A stretch of DNA of 8,818 nt from Caldilineae bacterium. GTDB lineage: Bacteria > Chloroflexota > Anaerolineae > J102. Under the pieces are notes generated by a model. It made no database searches, was not told the origin of the DNA, and saw nothing but the letters and a program-made list of their open reading frames with translations. Made by a program: the position numbers and the translations under genes. Each line of letters starts with the position of its first letter. Position 1 is the stretch's first letter. This document shows positions 6,348 through 8,818 of the stretch, piece after piece. Location: contig RFJM01000538.1 of the NCBI GenBank assembly GCA_003694905.1, forward strand, positions 1-8,818, given 5' to 3'.

Positions 6348-7346
6348 GTGCCCGTCACCATTGACGACATTTCTCGTCATCTGGGTCTCTCAGTCTCTAC
6401 GGTCTCCAAGGCGCTCAACGACTACAACGACGTATCCGAGGCGACCAAACGCCGCGTGCGTGAGGCGGCTGCGGCGTTGGGCTATACCCCCAGTGCCGCG
6501 GCTCGCAATCTACGCCGCCGCCGCACGGAGAAGCTGGGCTTTTCCTACGGGTATCCGGTCAACCTCATTGGTGAATACGCTTCCAGAATCATCAACGGCG
6601 CCGTCGCCGCCGCAGAAGAACAGGGCTACAATCTTATTCTTTATCCTTTCCGGGAAGACCGGCTGGATCTGCTGCTGCAGGTTGTACGGGCGCGGGAAGT
6701 GGACGGATTCTTGCTGATGGGTGGGCTCAATTGGAAACATACGGTAAGGCTGCTCAAAAAGGAGCGCATGCCTTTCGTGGTCCTGGCCCGCCGCGTCGAC
6801 GATCCAGATGTCTCCTTCGTAACTCCCGACGATGTGGAAGGAGGTGCGCTCATCACCAGGCACCTGCTCGAACTGGGCCATCGCCGGATTGCCTTTGTGA
6901 CTCGGTCAAGCCTGGAAACCGGCGAGGATCGGTTGTTGGGGTATGCCCAGGCTCTAGGTGCCGCCGGTATTCGCATCGATGAGACCCTAATCGCCCGCAC
7001 AGATCTGGCCCGAGGCACCGCCTACGAGGCGGCCAATCGTCTGCTCTCGCTGCCCCATCCACCCACGGCGATCATCGGCCTGAACGATCCCATCGCCATC
7101 GAGTGCATCCAGGCGATTCAGGACCGTGGCCTGCGCATTCCGCAGGATGTGGCCGTTGCCGGTGCCGACGACCTCCGCGATTCTCTGGCTGTTAGCCCCG
7201 CCCTCACTACCATGCATCCCCCTCTGGCCGAGATCGGGCGTGTGGCGACCGGGACGTTGCTCCGCATGGTTCAGGAGCCCACGGCCACGGCCACTCAACT
7301 CAGACTCCCCTTCAAGCTCGTTGTTCGGGCCTCTACCGCCGGTTGA
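6348..7346 (+). CDS. LacI-family transcriptional repressor
   Basis: The GTG at 6348 gives a 332-residue protein, typical for LacI-family members. It starts V-P-V-T-I-D-D-I-S-R-H-L-G-L-S, the standard opening of the DNA-binding domain. A longer frame from TTG at 6300 would overlap the -10 box of its own promoter and add unrelated residues, so it is unlikely. The helix-turn-helix (about residues 4-23, recognition helix S-V-S-T-V-S-K-A-L-N) is followed by the hinge region with A-A-R-N-L-R-R-R-R, whose Leu is the residue that inserts at the central CG of operators. The rest is a periplasmic-binding-protein-like sensor domain (about 60-330) with G-A-L-I-T-R-H-L-L-E-L-G-H, P-x-D-V-A-V-A-G-A-D-D and L-T-T-M-H-P-P signatures, ending V-V-R-A-S-T-A-G. 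Family members respond to sugars or sugar-like effectors. The flanking identical operators suggest that it represses itself and the downstream SnoaL/lipoprotein genes. Effector unknown. Confidence 0.95.
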   Translation: MPVTIDDISRHLGLSVSTVSKALNDYNDVSEATKRRVREAAAALGYTPSAAARNLRRRRTEKLGFSYGYPVNLIGEYASRIINGAVAAAEEQGYNLILYPFREDRLDLLLQVVRAREVDGFLLMGGLNWKHTVRLLKKERMPFVVLARRVDDPDVSFVTPDDVEGGALITRHLLELGHRRIAFVTRSSLETGEDRLLGYAQALGAAGIRIDETLIARTDLARGTAYEAANRLLSLPHPPTAIIGLNDPIAIECIQAIQDRGLRIPQDVAVAGADDLRDSLAVSPALTTMHPPLAEIGRVATGTLLRMVQEPTATATQLRLPFKLVVRASTAG

Positions 7347-7350
7347 CGAC

Positions 7351-7381
7351 ACCCGGTCAGGGATGGTCCGGTCTCTTTTTC
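7351..7381 (+). terminator. Possible weak intrinsic terminator after lacI
   Basis: ACCCGG (7351-7356) can pair with CCGGT (7368-7372) with one bulged C. A pyrimidine run with five consecutive Ts (7373-7381) follows. The stem is short, so termination would be partial at best. It lies directly between the lacI stop and the second operator. Confidence 0.3.
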
Positions 7382-7391
7382 TCACAATTAT

Positions 7392-7405
7392 CGAAATCGT
7401 TTTCG
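7392..7405 (-). promoter_or_regulatory. LacI-family operator O2 (upstream of SnoaL copy 2)
   Basis: CGAAATCGTTTTCG is the exact reverse complement of the operator at 6278-6291, and the match extends one further base. Such conservation of a palindrome-like site on both sides of a LacI gene is strong evidence of function. AATTAT at 7386-7391, directly adjacent, could be a -10 box (four of six), which would put the operator over the start of transcription. No good -35 box is visible. Confidence 0.8.
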
Positions 7406-7511
7406 AACCGTGGAATCCTCATCCGTTCACGCCCCTCCCCCCGCACTGACCTTACAGGGTAAGGGTGACATCGCCCGAATCTTCTCCGCCGATCGCGGCC
7501 GCCTGCAGGAG

Positions 7512-8534
7512 ATGGAGGGCTTTGAGGAACGCTTTACCGATATCGTCCACTATATCCTCCAAATTACTCACGACATTTGGGAGGGGAAAGGTGTCGGTCT
7601 GATCTACGACTACTACACCCACAACTGCCGCGTTCACACGGCCGAAGGCCTGGTCTACGGTCGGGAGGCCATGATCCGCGGCACGCTCGCGGCCCTGGCT
7701 GCCTTCCCCGATCGCCGGCTCTACGGCGATGATGTGATCTGGTGCGGTGATGACCAGAAGGGCTTTTACACTTCCCATCGCATCACTCATGTGGGGCGCA
7801 ATACCGGCTACAGTGAGTTCGGGCCGCCCACAGGACGGCAGGTACGATACATGGCCATTGCCGACTGTGTCGTTCGCCAAAATCGAATCATGGAAGAATG
7901 GCTGGTACGGGACAATTTGACCCTCGTGCGGCAACTGGGGTTCGATCCCGGCGAACTGGCTCGCGAGATGGCGGAGCGCAACAGCGGCGTCTCAGCGTTT
8001 CAGCCGGTCGGCGAGGTTGAACGGGTGCAGGGCCAGGATACCCCCGCAAGGTTGCCGCCCCCACCCCCCGAGTTCGACATCACCGACTTCATTCCCCGCG
8101 TGCTACACCAGATCTGGAACTGGCGTCTGCTCAATACCATCGATGAAAGCCATGCATCTACCTACACCGGCCATCTACCCGGCGGCCGCGAGCTCTACGG
8201 CCGCGGTGATCTCAAGGCGCACATTCTCGCCATGCTGGCGGCGTTCCCCGACGCCGCCTTGAGCATTGATCACTTCTGTGCCCTGGCAGGAGGGTCGGAC
8301 CGCTACCGCACGGCCACGCGCTGGACTCTCTCGGGCACCCATCTGGGCCCCGGCGTTTACGGCCCCCCAACCGGCAGGCGCGTATCCATCCTCGGCATAT
8401 CCCACCATCTCGTTGCAGACGGCTGCATCCAGCAGGAGTGGACCGTCTACGACGAGTTTGCGCTGCTCAAGCGACTCTATCGGCCCGAAGGCCCTGTGGG
8501 CCAGGGAACGTCCGCTCGACCGTCTGCTCCCTGA
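7512..8534 (+). CDS. Tandem SnoaL-like (NTF2-fold) protein, copy 2
   Basis: From the ATG at 7512 the protein has 340 residues and runs almost position for position with the paralogue at 4514-5554, which is why I prefer this start. A GTG at 7410 would add 34 Pro/Ser-rich residues but leaves only four bases after the operator. Domain 1 (about 6-143) has G-R-E (50-52), F-P-D (65-67), F-G-P-P-T-G-R (103-109) and E-W-L-V-R-D (129-134). The linker carries Q-P-V-G-E-V-E-R-V-Q-G-Q (164-175) and a proline run. Domain 2 (about 190-322) has I-W-N-W-R (201-205), F-P-D (245-247), W-T-L-S-G-T-H (271-277), Y-G-P-P-T-G-R (283-289), G-I-S-H-H (295-299) and E-W-T-V-Y-D (309-314). Unlike copy 1, both domains keep the P-P-T-G-R motif and the Asp at the SnoaL catalytic position. 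It probably acts in the cytoplasm on an intermediate of the pathway controlled by the LacI repressor. Reaction unknown. Confidence 0.83.
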   Translation: MEGFEERFTDIVHYILQITHDIWEGKGVGLIYDYYTHNCRVHTAEGLVYGREAMIRGTLAALAAFPDRRLYGDDVIWCGDDQKGFYTSHRITHVGRNTGYSEFGPPTGRQVRYMAIADCVVRQNRIMEEWLVRDNLTLVRQLGFDPGELAREMAERNSGVSAFQPVGEVERVQGQDTPARLPPPPPEFDITDFIPRVLHQIWNWRLLNTIDESHASTYTGHLPGGRELYGRGDLKAHILAMLAAFPDAALSIDHFCALAGGSDRYRTATRWTLSGTHLGPGVYGPPTGRRVSILGISHHLVADGCIQQEWTVYDEFALLKRLYRPEGPVGQGTSARPSAP

Positions 8535-8570
8535 TCTCGTCGTACGTCCCACAGCGGTCTACCGTCTTTC

Positions 8571-8599
8571 AGGAGGTGATGAATCCAGACAAGTGTTAA
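8571..8599 (+). other. Perfect anti-SD match followed by a six-codon frame
   Basis: AGGAGGTGAT (8571-8580) is a ten-base match to the complement of the 3' end of bacterial 16S rRNA. No gene starts at a proper distance after it. An ATG at 8579 begins a six-codon frame (M-N-P-D-K-C, stop at 8597-8599), but it overlaps the Shine-Dalgarno bases. It may be a leader peptide or ribosome standby site ahead of the lipoprotein gene, or a remnant. Confidence 0.3.
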
Positions 8600-8652
8600 C
8601 GAGTCCGTCCTCAGTCCTCTCTCGTATCCCTTACACTCTCTATTTCTCAGTT

Positions 8653-8659
8653 GGAGGAG
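8653..8659 (+). promoter_or_regulatory. Shine-Dalgarno site of the lipoprotein gene
   Basis: GGAGGAG ends six bases before the ATG at 8666, near-ideal spacing. It is the only strong, well-placed ribosome binding site in the window, consistent with the high expression usual for solute-binding lipoproteins. Confidence 0.85.
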
Positions 8660-8665
8660 AAACCC

Positions 8666-8818
8666 ATGAGATCTCACAAGTATTTGTTGTTTGTCGTGAT
8701 GATGGCAGGCCTGGCGCTGGTATTGGCCGCCTGCGCCCAGCCGGCAGCCCCCGCACCTGCGCCCGCTGCACCGGCCGAAGAGGCCGCGCCGGCTGAGGAA
8801 GCTGCACCTGCCGAGGAG
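8666..8818 (+). CDS. Secreted lipoprotein, probably ABC-importer substrate-binding protein (3'-truncated)
   Basis: The first 51 residues are visible. Residues 1-6 are a short basic start (M-R-S-H-K-Y), residues 7-20 a hydrophobic core, and L-A-A-C at 20-23 is a lipobox with the lipid-bearing Cys23. Export followed by signal peptidase II processing is therefore expected, anchoring the protein to the outer face of the membrane. After the cysteine comes an Ala/Pro linker and then three A-A-P-A-E-E units (residues 34-51), a flexible tether of the kind found on Chloroflexota substrate-binding proteins. The binding domain lies beyond the window. Its place after a LacI repressor and catabolic genes suggests a sugar-type ABC importer, with permease and ATPase genes expected downstream. 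The transport role is inference from context; the lipoprotein call is direct. Confidence 0.85.
   Translation, partial: MRSHKYLLFVVMMAGLALVLAACAQPAAPAPAPAAPAEEAAPAEEAAPAEE
8765..8818 (+). repeat. Three tandem AAPAEE-coding units in the lipoprotein linker
   Basis: Three successive 18-base units each encode Ala-Ala-Pro-Ala-Glu-Glu. The codons vary between units, so the peptide pattern rather than the DNA seems to be maintained. The array runs to the window edge and may be longer. Confidence 0.7.

Noticed and set aside
1..8818. CRISPR arrays, insertion sequences, tRNA or rRNA genes
   Set aside because: I found no regular repeats with spacers, no transposase-like frame or terminal inverted repeats, and no tRNA-like T-loop sequence with pairing arms.

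Overview
The window is GC-rich (roughly 60% by eye), and every gene I can support lies on the + strand. The closing gene encodes a lipoprotein with an Ala/Pro/Glu-rich linker after the lipobox. Most starts lack a clear Shine-Dalgarno site, and the families present (URO-D-like, creatininase-like, L-fucose-isomerase-like, SnoaL-like, LacI) commonly sit around sugar ABC transporters. This combination resembles Chloroflexota (Anaerolineae or Caldilineae-like) genomes. That assignment is inference from style; there is no rRNA or marker gene here.

Region by region. 1-740 is the 3' part of a creatininase-family amidohydrolase. 865-1641 is an SDR oxidoreductase. 1666-3108 is an L-fucose/L-arabinose-isomerase-family protein with the E/D/H metal triad. 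3154-4395 is a URO-D-fold protein that lacks the His-X-Cys zinc motif of methyltransferase relatives. A likely promoter (TATAAT at 4455) precedes 4514-5554, a protein with two tandem SnoaL/NTF2-like domains. That gene overlaps by 4 bp a VOC (glyoxalase-fold) gene at 5551-5967. After a gene-free stretch comes a strong promoter carrying a LacI-type operator, then a LacI-family repressor gene (6348-7346). An exact inverted copy of the operator follows, then a second two-domain SnoaL protein (7512-8534, a paralogue of the first). The window ends in the start of a lipoprotein, probably the substrate-binding protein of an ABC importer.

Taken together this looks like a regulated catabolic cluster for a carbohydrate, cyclitol or sugar-acid type compound. 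The parts would be import (lipoprotein), oxidation (SDR), isomerisation (FucI-like), ring or amide/lactone/C-C hydrolysis (creatininase-like), further steps by the URO-D, SnoaL and VOC proteins, and a LacI repressor that senses the substrate or an intermediate. No kinase, aldolase or corrinoid protein is visible, and the substrate cannot be read from the sequence. The most useful leads are the two identical operators around lacI, the pair of tandem-SnoaL paralogues, and the unusual enzyme set as a candidate undescribed pathway.
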